A DNA stretch of 64,000 bases, taken from positions 979,042-1,043,041 of the forward strand of contig NZ_RRCN01000001.1 in the NCBI RefSeq assembly GCF_003863965.1, given 5' to 3'. Positions 17,770 through 25,581 of the stretch are shown in pieces. The stretch comes from Paenibacillus oralis. GTDB taxonomy: Bacteria; Bacillota; Bacilli; Paenibacillales; Paenibacillaceae. Each line of letters opens with the position of its first letter. The stretch's first letter is position 1. A model generated the notes under the pieces. It was not told where the DNA came from and did no database searches. It worked only from the letters and a program-made list of their open reading frames with translations. Both the position numbers and the translations under genes were made by a program.

Positions 17770-18111
17770 TTATCGAACTCTCATCGCCAGTTGGATAATC
17801 CGGGCCCGCATTTGCGGATCCGTATTCAATTTCTCGTACATATCGTCAATCGCTTGCTTATGATCCTTATAAGTCTTTTCGTGTTTCATCGTGTTATGAG
17901 ACCATTCAATCAGTTCGTTCTCCGCCGCGCGCAAGTCGTTGAACGCATCGTGGAAGCCGGTTTCGAGGACAAGGCCTTCCATTACCTCTTGCGTCACTTC
18001 CTGCACCTTGGCCGTTTCTTCAATTTTCAGTTCCAATACTCTTGCTCTATCCTCAAATTTCTTTTTGGCTTTTGTGTATCCCAGTTGAGGTTTGGATAGG
18101 ATCGGTTTCAT
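17770..18111 (-). CDS. Conserved small helical protein of unknown function
   Basis: This is a 113-aa cytosolic protein. The chosen ATG (18111, MKPILSKPQL) follows AAGGGTG; an upstream ATG at 18135 has no ribosome site. Sequence is almost entirely charged helix (KKKFEDRARVLELKIEETAK, then LRAAENELIEWSHNTMKHEK) with a C-terminal YEKLNTDPQMRARIIQLAM segment. The pattern is somewhat like YlbF/YmcA-type helical proteins, but the match is too loose to name it. It lies between the S-layer gene and the third SLH gene, on the same strand as both, each with separate terminators. Confidence 0.6.
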   Translation of the reverse strand: MKPILSKPQLGYTKAKKKFEDRARVLELKIEETAKVQEVTQEVMEGLVLETGFHDAFNDLRAAENELIEWSHNTMKHEKTYKDHKQAIDDMYEKLNTDPQMRARIIQLAMRVR

Positions 18112-18203
18112 CAGTACAAGTTCACCCTTTAGCATATGTTCTATTACTCTGCTTATTGTAACTTAAACTTTCACAAATTACAAAAAGATGAAATTGGAAA
18201 AAA

Positions 18204-18240
18204 AGAATCTGCCTATGCTCCATACGCATAGACAGATTCT
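18204..18240 (-). terminator. Terminator of the large SLH gene
   Basis: AGAATCTG/CAGATTCT plus an inner CTATGC/GCATAG stem. On the minus strand it ends in a run of Ts. It lies 11 bp after the stop codon. Confidence 0.9.
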
Positions 18241-18251
18241 CCGCTTCCCGT

Positions 18252-21200
18252 TTAGCTTAGATTTTTAGGGAAAAGCTTGCTCTTCTTCAGAAGCTCTACG
18301 GCAATTTTACCGGCTTCCGCCCGAGTCATGTTAGCCTTCGGGTTGAAATTGTAAGATGCTTTTTTGCTTCCCTGTTGGGTAACCGGCAAGCCGGCCATAA
18401 TCTTGCCTTTGGTGACCGCCTGAATCGCAGGCTGCGCGTATGTGTCAATTTGCCCTGAATCCAGGAACGATTTGGCCAGCGCGTCCTTCAGCTTCTGATC
18501 GTTGGCCGGGAGCTTCAATTTGAGCGCCCGAGCGACCATGACAGCTGCCTGCTCGCGTGTAATCGGCTGATCCGGGCCAAACACACCTTCCGACAGACCG
18601 GTAACAATGCCCGCTCTGGCGGCCGTCTCGATGTGATCATAATCCCATGTAGCGGAACTTGCCCCAGGAACGAGATCGGCAAAAGTTGGATTATCGTCAG
18701 TGTTCATTGGCAAGTCGAGACCTTTGACCAACAGCGTAGCAAACTCGCCGCGCGTTGTTTGATCATCGGCGCCAAACTGCTCGAACCGGACATTGTTCAT
18801 GATTCCTTTGGCATACAGCGCGTTCAGGATATTGCGGGCCCATGAATGGTTCGTAATATCGCTGTAACCGCGTCTCATTTTCATGACCGTATAGTATCCG
18901 AATTCATCAAACGATACCGTAATGGTATTGTTTTTCGAGTCTACCACACCACCGACATTAACCCATTTTTTGTTGGGCGTGTAGCGGTAGACGGTAACTG
19001 TAGTCCCTGCTTCATCCACCACGTTGCCATCAAATTTAAGCTTTAACGTCCCCCGCTGAGACGGAGTGATTTTACGTTCGGCCGGAATTTGCGGGTCCCC
19101 GAACAACGCTTCTACGGAATACGGTACTACGCCGTTGGTGGCCGGCTTGTAGTTGGCCTCTCCCTTATCGCCTTGTTCACCCAGACCGCCGCTGATCCAG
19201 TATATATCCGACACCCGCGAGAAGTTCCGGGTATCGTAGTTGGAGCTGAAATTCAGCAGATACTCGTCCGGAATCGACCAGGAAGGAATACCGCTGTCCT
19301 CTCCCGTACCCGGGAAGCCGATGACATTTCCATAGTCGTTGCGGCGTTCCACGATCCCTGTGCTAGGATCGGCGATCCCGAACAGCAGCTTCGTTTGCGG
19401 ATAATATTTTACAATTCCCCGAGTATCCGTACTCTCCAGGATGGTTCCCTTAGGGAAATTTAGTTCAAGCGATTTGTTAAACACACTATATTTATTGGCT
19501 ACTTTAGGCGCCATATATTGTGCGTCGATCCCAACAGCGCCCGTATAGAACACTTCTATCGTATCTGTGTTCTTGGTGCCGCCCCGGGAAATCTCGATTT
19601 TGATCTTGTTGGACTTGTCCTGCTTCAACCCTACGTAATCAAGTACAAAGCGGTTTTCGCCAAGATCCGGCCGCGCTACCGCAACCTCTTTGTCGATCTT
19701 AACTTCGGTCGCCCCTTCGGCTTCAATATCGAAATGCACGAAGTTTTTGTTGACAATAATTTGATTCCCAACTGTAGGCTGCGGCGAGATGATCCGGTAA
19801 GGCGCCGCTTCCCGCACCAGCTCAAGTTTCTGGCTTGTCTTGGCTCCGGTTTCATTGATGAGCTCCAAGGTGTAAATAAAGGTTCCCGGACTCTCATTGG
19901 TCAAGTCGTGAATCCGCATAATGAAATCTTTCCGGTTCCCTGCGAATTCATATGTGTATCTCTCGTCGGCAAACTTAACATCGGCATCTCCCGATGAATT
20001 TTCCGGAATATCGGCGGTCAAAATGTTTTTTGTTCCCATATTCAGGTTCAATTTGACCGCGCCCGAACCTCTAAGCACCAGATCGTACGTCTTCAAGCTG
20101 GTAGTGTACACCTTATCTTTATAAGTAAAGTCCGGCGTTAAATTGAAAATTTTCGAAAGTTGCGGATCATCGGAACCAAAGTCCCTCGGCGGAAAATCCG
20201 GGCGATCCTTGCCCACCGCCGGTTGGAAATTCGCAATCGTAGAAACATTATTATCTACAATATAAATGCGCAGCTCTTTTTTGACTTGCTGCGTTTGGCC
20301 TTTGGAATCCGTGCCTGATCCGGTAAACACAATCCGGTTTTCCCCGTAAACCAATGGCCCCGTATCAACATTGACTTCAAGATTGAAACTAAATTCTCCT
20401 GAAGTTTTGTTCAACCAACCAGAATCCGGTCCTTCGGAACTCGTCGATTTCACTTTTAAACCATTGGCGAAAACTTCCGCGATAAAGTACTGGCTGTCCA
20501 GATTGTCAAAGTCGACATATTTCCCGTTAATCGGCAAAAACTTGCTGGCATCGGAGTCAATCGGATAGGATTGGCCGTCGGTAAGGTTCGCTACATAAAT
20601 ATAGTTTTTGGATGCAAAAGAAATCGTTGCATCTTTATAAGCTGTAGAACCTTGATAGTTGAAGCGGACGGTCTGGTTGCCGTTTTGGAATCCGGTAATC
20701 TTGTAGATATGCTGCGTATCCGACTTCGATTTGACAAATTCATACGAAATCGGTTGGGTAGCCAATGGCATATAGTTGGCGGCCAAGCCGTTCTGCGCAT
20801 CGTTTGGCTTGCTGTTTGTCGTGACCATGATGTAAAATTCACCGGAATTGACTCTGGCTCCATTTAAAGGCTCGCCGGAAGGAATGTTATCCCCACCATC
20901 GTATCCGTTCAGGTACTTCAGATCCGTAATAACGGTTTGACCTTGCATATATTGAAAATCAACGCTTTTATTAATTGTTTTTGTGCCATACGTGATGGAC
21001 AAAGGATGGCTTTGTTTCTGCAAAATAATCGAACTGTCATTCGCATCGGTTTGGAACACTAGCGGATTGATTTCAAAAGTGACCATACGGTAAGCCGGCG
21101 TGTTCTGTGATACCGAAGGAATATAAATCTCGCTGCCGCCTTTCGGAGACAGCTTGCCGTCCGATCCGATATCAAAACTTTCATAGTAAGTCGGAGTCAC

Positions 21201-22169
21201 CGTCGTACTGTCCAATTGCACCGTGGCCGAGCCAGCAAAGGACGAGCCTGCATCGGGAATCAGCAGTTGCGCGAATAATCTCGCTTGGGTTGCGCCTTCG
21301 GTAAAGATCGGTGTTTCTCTTCCCAACAAATCTTGTGGGTAATCGCTGGAATCAACCAAATACAACGCTACAAGCGGATTTTTCTCATCATAATAATATA
21401 ACGAATATTGGAAAGACAACGTATCCGAGCCATTCTGAACGACCAGGCTAAGATCGTTTAACCCCGGATTCATTTGCAGCTGCGGCGAGAAAAACGTACC
21501 GTCCTGCAGCAATGTCGTTGCCAAAGCCGAGCCGCCGTTCACAGAAACGTTAATTCTTGTGGCGTTTTGGGCCTTCCCTTGAAGAGTAATCTCATTTTTT
21601 TGAACAACCACTCGCGCCCCTTGGTTCAGGTCCAGCTTGGACGATCCGTCCAACACTTTCAGTTCATCCAGATAAGGCACCTTATCAAAAAGAATATAGA
21701 ACGATTCGGAACGTTCGTTTAAACCTTGCGATCCGGAGAAAGTCACCCGGTTCATCCCGGAGTGCAGCGTAAGATTCGCCTTAAAGCGATTGTCCGGGCG
21801 GTCTGTGTCCAATTGGATTACCCCGGGAATGATTTTTGTCGCATCCTCGACCCATTTGGTCTGCTGCGGGTCCCAGTTCAGCTGTTGAACATTTGCAGTC
21901 AGCGTCGAGCTTGTTACCTTAGTATAGGTACCTTCTACAGTCAGTTGCGCTTCGGTGACATGGTATACATTGTCCCGGGAGATTTGCGTACCCGATTTAT
22001 CCAATGTTAAATCAACCGTATTTCGTAATTCGGCAGTATCCGGTGTGAAATAACTTGTTGGCTTTAAAGTCGCTGCCTGGGCTGCCGGCGGTGTTAGCCC
22101 AATCGGGACTAACGAGATGACCAGCGACAATAAGAGCAGCCAGACTAGTGGCGTCTTTTTGCGTAGCAT
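18252..22169 (-). CDS. Giant SLH-anchored surface protein
   Basis: This 1305-aa exported protein starts at ATG 22169 behind AAGGAGAG. Residues 1-32 are a signal peptide (VWLLLLSLVISLVPIG, ending AAQA). About 40-1000 is a chain of beta-sandwich modules with the recurring phrase 'GxNRVTFSG/GENRIVFTGSG' and 'VRFNYQGSTAY', typical of Ig-like or Y_Y_Y-type extracellular proteins. About 1035-1095 contains a KLKFDGNVVDEAGTTVTVYR domain. The last 200 residues hold three SLH motifs (WARNILNALYAKGIMNN, ETAARAGIVTGLSEGVF, MTRAEAGKIAVELLKK). The gene directly follows the TagO-TagA-CsaB cluster, which makes the polymer that such motifs bind. It is the third SLH protein in 20 kb. No catalytic motif was recognised. 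Confidence 0.9.
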   Translation of the reverse strand: MLRKKTPLVWLLLLSLVISLVPIGLTPPAAQAATLKPTSYFTPDTAELRNTVDLTLDKSGTQISRDNVYHVTEAQLTVEGTYTKVTSSTLTANVQQLNWDPQQTKWVEDATKIIPGVIQLDTDRPDNRFKANLTLHSGMNRVTFSGSQGLNERSESFYILFDKVPYLDELKVLDGSSKLDLNQGARVVVQKNEITLQGKAQNATRINVSVNGGSALATTLLQDGTFFSPQLQMNPGLNDLSLVVQNGSDTLSFQYSLYYYDEKNPLVALYLVDSSDYPQDLLGRETPIFTEGATQARLFAQLLIPDAGSSFAGSATVQLDSTTVTPTYYESFDIGSDGKLSPKGGSEIYIPSVSQNTPAYRMVTFEINPLVFQTDANDSSIILQKQSHPLSITYGTKTINKSVDFQYMQGQTVITDLKYLNGYDGGDNIPSGEPLNGARVNSGEFYIMVTTNSKPNDAQNGLAANYMPLATQPISYEFVKSKSDTQHIYKITGFQNGNQTVRFNYQGSTAYKDATISFASKNYIYVANLTDGQSYPIDSDASKFLPINGKYVDFDNLDSQYFIAEVFANGLKVKSTSSEGPDSGWLNKTSGEFSFNLEVNVDTGPLVYGENRIVFTGSGTDSKGQTQQVKKELRIYIVDNNVSTIANFQPAVGKDRPDFPPRDFGSDDPQLSKIFNLTPDFTYKDKVYTTSLKTYDLVLRGSGAVKLNLNMGTKNILTADIPENSSGDADVKFADERYTYEFAGNRKDFIMRIHDLTNESPGTFIYTLELINETGAKTSQKLELVREAAPYRIISPQPTVGNQIIVNKNFVHFDIEAEGATEVKIDKEVAVARPDLGENRFVLDYVGLKQDKSNKIKIEISRGGTKNTDTIEVFYTGAVGIDAQYMAPKVANKYSVFNKSLELNFPKGTILESTDTRGIVKYYPQTKLLFGIADPSTGIVERRNDYGNVIGFPGTGEDSGIPSWSIPDEYLLNFSSNYDTRNFSRVSDIYWISGGLGEQGDKGEANYKPATNGVVPYSVEALFGDPQIPAERKITPSQRGTLKLKFDGNVVDEAGTTVTVYRYTPNKKWVNVGGVVDSKNNTITVSFDEFGYYTVMKMRRGYSDITNHSWARNILNALYAKGIMNNVRFEQFGADDQTTRGEFATLLVKGLDLPMNTDDNPTFADLVPGASSATWDYDHIETAARAGIVTGLSEGVFGPDQPITREQAAVMVARALKLKLPANDQKLKDALAKSFLDSGQIDTYAQPAIQAVTKGKIMAGLPVTQQGSKKASYNFNPKANMTRAEAGKIAVELLKKSKLFPKNLS

Positions 22170-22251
22170 GTAACGATCTCTCCTTTGTGTTAATATTATC
22201 TATTTTATCGGTCAAAGCAGCAAAATTTTGAAGAATATCCGATAAAAAAGT

Positions 22252-22277
22252 AAAAAAGCCTGGCGTTAGCGCAGGCT
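22252..22277 (-). terminator. Terminator of the TagO-like gene
   Basis: AGCCTG and CAGGCT arms with a 9-nt loop. On the minus strand TTTTTTAC follows. Confidence 0.8.
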
Positions 22278-22301
22278 CTGACTTTGTATGTATAGAGACG
22301 G

Positions 22302-22335
22302 AACCCCCGCAACGTGTACCACGCTAACGGGGGTT
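22302..22335. repeat. Nested GC-rich hairpin without T-run
   Basis: AACCCCCG (22302-22309) pairs with CGGGGGTT (22328-22335), and inside it CGTG-TAC-CACG forms a second stem. It lies between the TagO-like stop codon and the true terminator, so it would sit in the 3' untranslated RNA. Confidence 0.6.
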
Positions 22336-22365
22336 GTCCATTACAAACCGATATGAGTTTATAGA

Positions 22366-23490
22366 TTACTTCGATCCCCGCTCTTCCCCGACCTTCATGC
22401 GCAGGCGCCCGAAGAAGTCAAGCACCGGGCGTTTCGTTTTGCCGATGAGGCCGATGATCTCGGCGCCGATCTGCAGGAAAAACACCATAACGCAGATGAC
22501 GACGAAGGTGACCCAGTTGGCGTTATACATCGCCGCCGAAGACTGGATGACGGCCAGCACGCCGAAAAACGCGGCGATACCGTAGATGATCAGCACCGTC
22601 TGGCGATGGCTGAAGCCCAGTTCGCGCAGGCAATGATGCAGGTGCCCCTTGTCCGGCGAAAAGATCGGCTTCTTCTGCATCCAACGGCGCACGATCGCGA
22701 ACATCGTATCGGAAAGCGGAACGCCAATCAGAATGAGCGGTGTCAGGAAAGATACAATCGCCACCTGCTTAAAGCCGAGCAGCGACAGCAGCGCCAAGCA
22801 AAAGCCGAGGAACAGCGCGCCCGAATCGCCCATAAATATTTTGGCAGGGTGAAAGTTAAAGAACAGGAATCCCAATATACTGCCAAGCAGCAGCAAGCAT
22901 AAAAGCGCCACCATAACATTGCCCATAACAAAAGCCATGACGGCAATCGTGCCGATGGCAATCGCGGATACGCCGGCCGCCAAGCCGTCCAGTCCATCGA
23001 TCAGGTTGATCGCGTTCGTCACGCCCACAATCCACAAAATGGTGAACGGAATCGCGATCCATGTTTCCACGGCAGCATAAGAATGAAACGGAATATTTGC
23101 AAATTCAATCCGGATATCGAAGCCGAACACAACGATGCACGCCGTCGCGATTTGCACGAGAAATTTCAGCTTTGCCGGCAAATCGAAGCGGTCGTCCAAT
23201 GCTCCCAGCAGCACGGTGATCGAGCCGCCCACCAGGAAAGCCTTGATAAAGTTCACTTCACGAAGCGTGAAGATCTCCGGAATAAACGGGAAAAGCAGAA
23301 GCATCGCAATAATAAACGAAGCGAAAATCCCCAAACCGCCGAGTCTCGGCATAATTCGCGTATGAACTTTTCGGGCGTTTGGCACATCCACGGCGCCGAC
23401 GGCAAAAGCGAACTTCTTGACGAGCGGCGTTAATCCCAAGGCCAAACCAAGCGAAATGATGAATCCGATGATATAAATCATCCACAACAT
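22366..23490 (-). CDS. Undecaprenyl-phosphate GlcNAc-1-phosphate transferase (TagO/WecA family)
   Basis: This enzyme starts wall polymer synthesis by moving GlcNAc-1-phosphate from UDP-GlcNAc to undecaprenyl phosphate at the inner membrane. The 374-aa protein has about ten hydrophobic helices and the family motifs in order: NARKVHTRIMPRLGG, DDRFDLPAKLKF (Asp pair), NAINLIDGLDGLAAG, FMGDSGALFLGF and the loop GHLHHCL. ATG 23490 is preceded by GGAGG; the TTG at 23508 lies inside that ribosome site and is rejected. It is the last gene of the DUF5693-csaB-tagA-tagO series, 112 bp after the TagA-like gene. The lipid-linked sugar probably feeds the secondary polymer bound by the SLH proteins. Confidence 0.92.
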   Translation of the reverse strand: MLWMIYIIGFIISLGLALGLTPLVKKFAFAVGAVDVPNARKVHTRIMPRLGGLGIFASFIIAMLLLFPFIPEIFTLREVNFIKAFLVGGSITVLLGALDDRFDLPAKLKFLVQIATACIVVFGFDIRIEFANIPFHSYAAVETWIAIPFTILWIVGVTNAINLIDGLDGLAAGVSAIAIGTIAVMAFVMGNVMVALLCLLLLGSILGFLFFNFHPAKIFMGDSGALFLGFCLALLSLLGFKQVAIVSFLTPLILIGVPLSDTMFAIVRRWMQKKPIFSPDKGHLHHCLRELGFSHRQTVLIIYGIAAFFGVLAVIQSSAAMYNANWVTFVVICVMVFFLQIGAEIIGLIGKTKRPVLDFFGRLRMKVGEERGSK

Positions 23491-23602
23491 TAAATTTTCG
23501 ACCTCCAATTGTTCTGCCGGAATGAATTATACTCCGTTTAGAGAGAAACACCAACCCCGTATTTGTGCAAAATTCCGATGTTTTGCCCATAAATCGTGAC
23601 TT

Positions 23603-24376
23603 TTAGCCCATTTTCGTAAGGTTTTCTCTGTCCCGCAGCACGCGCAATGCAAATTTAGGCAGCGCAAGCATTCTGCGGAAACGGGTAGGTTCCTTCAACA
23701 AACGGTATAACCATTCAAGGCGGAGCTTGCGAAAAGCGATTGGAGCTCTTTTTGTACGTCCCGAAATGACGTCAAAGCTGCCGCCAACTCCCATCATCAC
23801 CGGCACACGCAGCTTTTCCTTGTACTTGGCGATCCAGGGTTCCTGATTGTCCGCTCCCCGAGCGACAAACAGCAGATGCGGAGCGGCTTTGACGATCTGT
23901 GCGATAACTTCTTCATCCTTATCCGGCCCAAAAAAACCGTCGCGATACCCCGCGATTTCCGTCCCGGGGTACTGCAGCGCCAGCCGCCGGGCGGTTTCCT
24001 TGACCACTTCGGGCGTGGAGCCGAGCAAATACACCCTCCATTGGTGGCGTTCACCCTGCTTCATCAGCTCGTGCAGCAGCTCGTACCCCGGTACCCGCTC
24101 GGCTACCGGGTCCCCGCCTTTTTGTGCGGCCCACACCAGCCCGGTGCCATCCGGAACTACAAGCTCGGCGTCCTGCATGACCGCCTTATAGTCCGGGATT
24201 TCCAGGGCCGTCATCATCATAATCGGATTGGCCGTAATCACCTGATGCGGCTTTCCATCGTTGGCCGCCCGGGTCAAGTAGGCTACCGTATCCTTCATCC
24301 CCCATTTGCAGACGGGGACGCCGTACACCGGTACCGTAGGAATCCCTTCCTTTGAGTTCGTCAACACCTTGCTCAC
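23603..24376 (-). CDS. WecG/TagA/CpsF family glycosyltransferase
   Basis: Family members add N-acetylmannosamine or a related sugar to the lipid-linked GlcNAc, the second step of wall linkage-unit synthesis. The 257-aa protein shows QVITANPIMMMTALEIPDYK, the VVPDGTGLVWAA motif with the catalytic Asp, and GVGGSFDVISGRTKRAPIAFRKL near the C-terminus. It starts with GTG at 24376, which overlaps the csaB stop codon as GTGA, so translation is likely coupled. No membrane segment is seen; the C-terminal basic helix probably touches the membrane. The exact sugar is inferred from family. wecB at 49.5 kb could supply UDP-ManNAc for this step. Confidence 0.9.
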   Translation of the reverse strand: MSKVLTNSKEGIPTVPVYGVPVCKWGMKDTVAYLTRAANDGKPHQVITANPIMMMTALEIPDYKAVMQDAELVVPDGTGLVWAAQKGGDPVAERVPGYELLHELMKQGERHQWRVYLLGSTPEVVKETARRLALQYPGTEIAGYRDGFFGPDKDEEVIAQIVKAAPHLLFVARGADNQEPWIAKYKEKLRVPVMMGVGGSFDVISGRTKRAPIAFRKLRLEWLYRLLKEPTRFRRMLALPKFALRVLRDRENLTKMG

Positions 24377-25581
24377 CCTTTGCTCCGTAAAAATTCCACG
24401 ATCCGCCGCGCCGGCACGCGCGCCTCGCGTTTGAGGCCGGCGATTTGCGAAGCCCGCCCTTTCCGCCAGACATCGCCTTCCTGCAGAAGGCGTTCGCCTT
24501 CGGCGGCCAAAATCCGCGGGTCCAGCTCCTCCGCCGTACCGACCGGGACGCTCCCGATTCGACCGAGGAATTGGTCGATTTTCGGGTCATACGAGACGCC
24601 GAGCAGCGGCACGTTTTGCGAGGCGGCGTAGATCAAGCTGTGCAGCCTCATGCCGATCAGCAGGCTGCACTCGCTCACCTCCCGCAGCATATCCTGCGGG
24701 TGCTCCGTCTCCGGCGCAATGCTTACGGCACAGCCGCGTTCCGTCACATTTCCGAGCCGATCCATCACGAAACGCGAAGCTTCGTCATCACCCGGGAAAT
24801 GAAACGGCAAAAAGCGGATATGCACCGACTTGCGTCGACAAAGGAGCGACAGCCCCTCGGCCAGCTGCGATAGCTCGGTTCGCTGCGGATTCCAGAAGCG
24901 GACCGACACGCCGACGATCGGCAGAGCGGCGCCGGAGGAGTCTGCGCTTGCACCTCCCGTTTGCCCCTCGGTTACAGCGGATACGCGCTCGGATTCATCC
25001 GAAGCTCGCGCAGCCGGCGAATCGGCACCGCTCCCGCTTTCCGGCAATATCAGCCCCATCACCGGGTCCGGAACCACCTGGACATCGCCGCCGCGCAAGC
25101 CCATGCTGCGCAGCAGGCTGGCCGATTCGGCGTCGCGGACGGAGATGTAATCGCAGCGCCGGAAAACCGCGGCGATCAGCGGCCGGAACAGCTTGCGTTT
25201 CACCGGGCCGATGCCCTGAGCGTAAACGAAGGTCGGCTTGCCCATCCATTGGGCCATTTTGATGACGCCCAAATAATACGGAATCGACTTGATCCCCGTC
25301 GCGTCCTGCAGCAGGCTTCCCCCGCCGCTGATCAATCCGTCGCTGTTTTTTATAGCCTTCCTAACCTCGCCGATTTTCATCCGATGCACCGCTTCGACCC
25401 CATAGGTTCGGCGCGTCCATTCCGGATCGATCGACAGCACGACCGGCTTGATATCGACGCCCGAGGTCAGCCCCTCTTCTTCCAGCGCGAGCAGGATCGA
25501 TTTCAACACCGCTTCGTCCCCGCTGTTGCGAAACCCGTAATACCCCGACAAAACTAATGTTTTAGTAGTCGCGGCGACCAT
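24373..25581 (-). CDS. csaB: Polysaccharide pyruvyl transferase CsaB
   Basis: CsaB puts a ketal pyruvate on the wall polymer, which creates the ligand of SLH domains. The 402-aa product has the expected LSGYYGFRNSGDEAVL start, GGGSLLQDATG, FVYAQGIGPV, RDAESASLL and MRLHSLIYAASQNVPLLGVSYDPKI. An odd, low-complexity stretch rich in Ser, Ala, Glu and Asp interrupts the protein at about 181-219, between VVPDPVMGLILP and PIVGVSVRFW, probably a surface loop between the two lobes. The start ATG at 25581 lies inside the upstream gene by 28 bp, and its stop overlaps the TagA-like start. The three genes therefore look translationally coupled. Confidence 0.95.
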   Translation of the reverse strand: MVAATTKTLVLSGYYGFRNSGDEAVLKSILLALEEEGLTSGVDIKPVVLSIDPEWTRRTYGVEAVHRMKIGEVRKAIKNSDGLISGGGSLLQDATGIKSIPYYLGVIKMAQWMGKPTFVYAQGIGPVKRKLFRPLIAAVFRRCDYISVRDAESASLLRSMGLRGGDVQVVPDPVMGLILPESGSGADSPAARASDESERVSAVTEGQTGGASADSSGAALPIVGVSVRFWNPQRTELSQLAEGLSLLCRRKSVHIRFLPFHFPGDDEASRFVMDRLGNVTERGCAVSIAPETEHPQDMLREVSECSLLIGMRLHSLIYAASQNVPLLGVSYDPKIDQFLGRIGSVPVGTAEELDPRILAAEGERLLQEGDVWRKGRASQIAGLKREARVPARRIVEFLRSKG

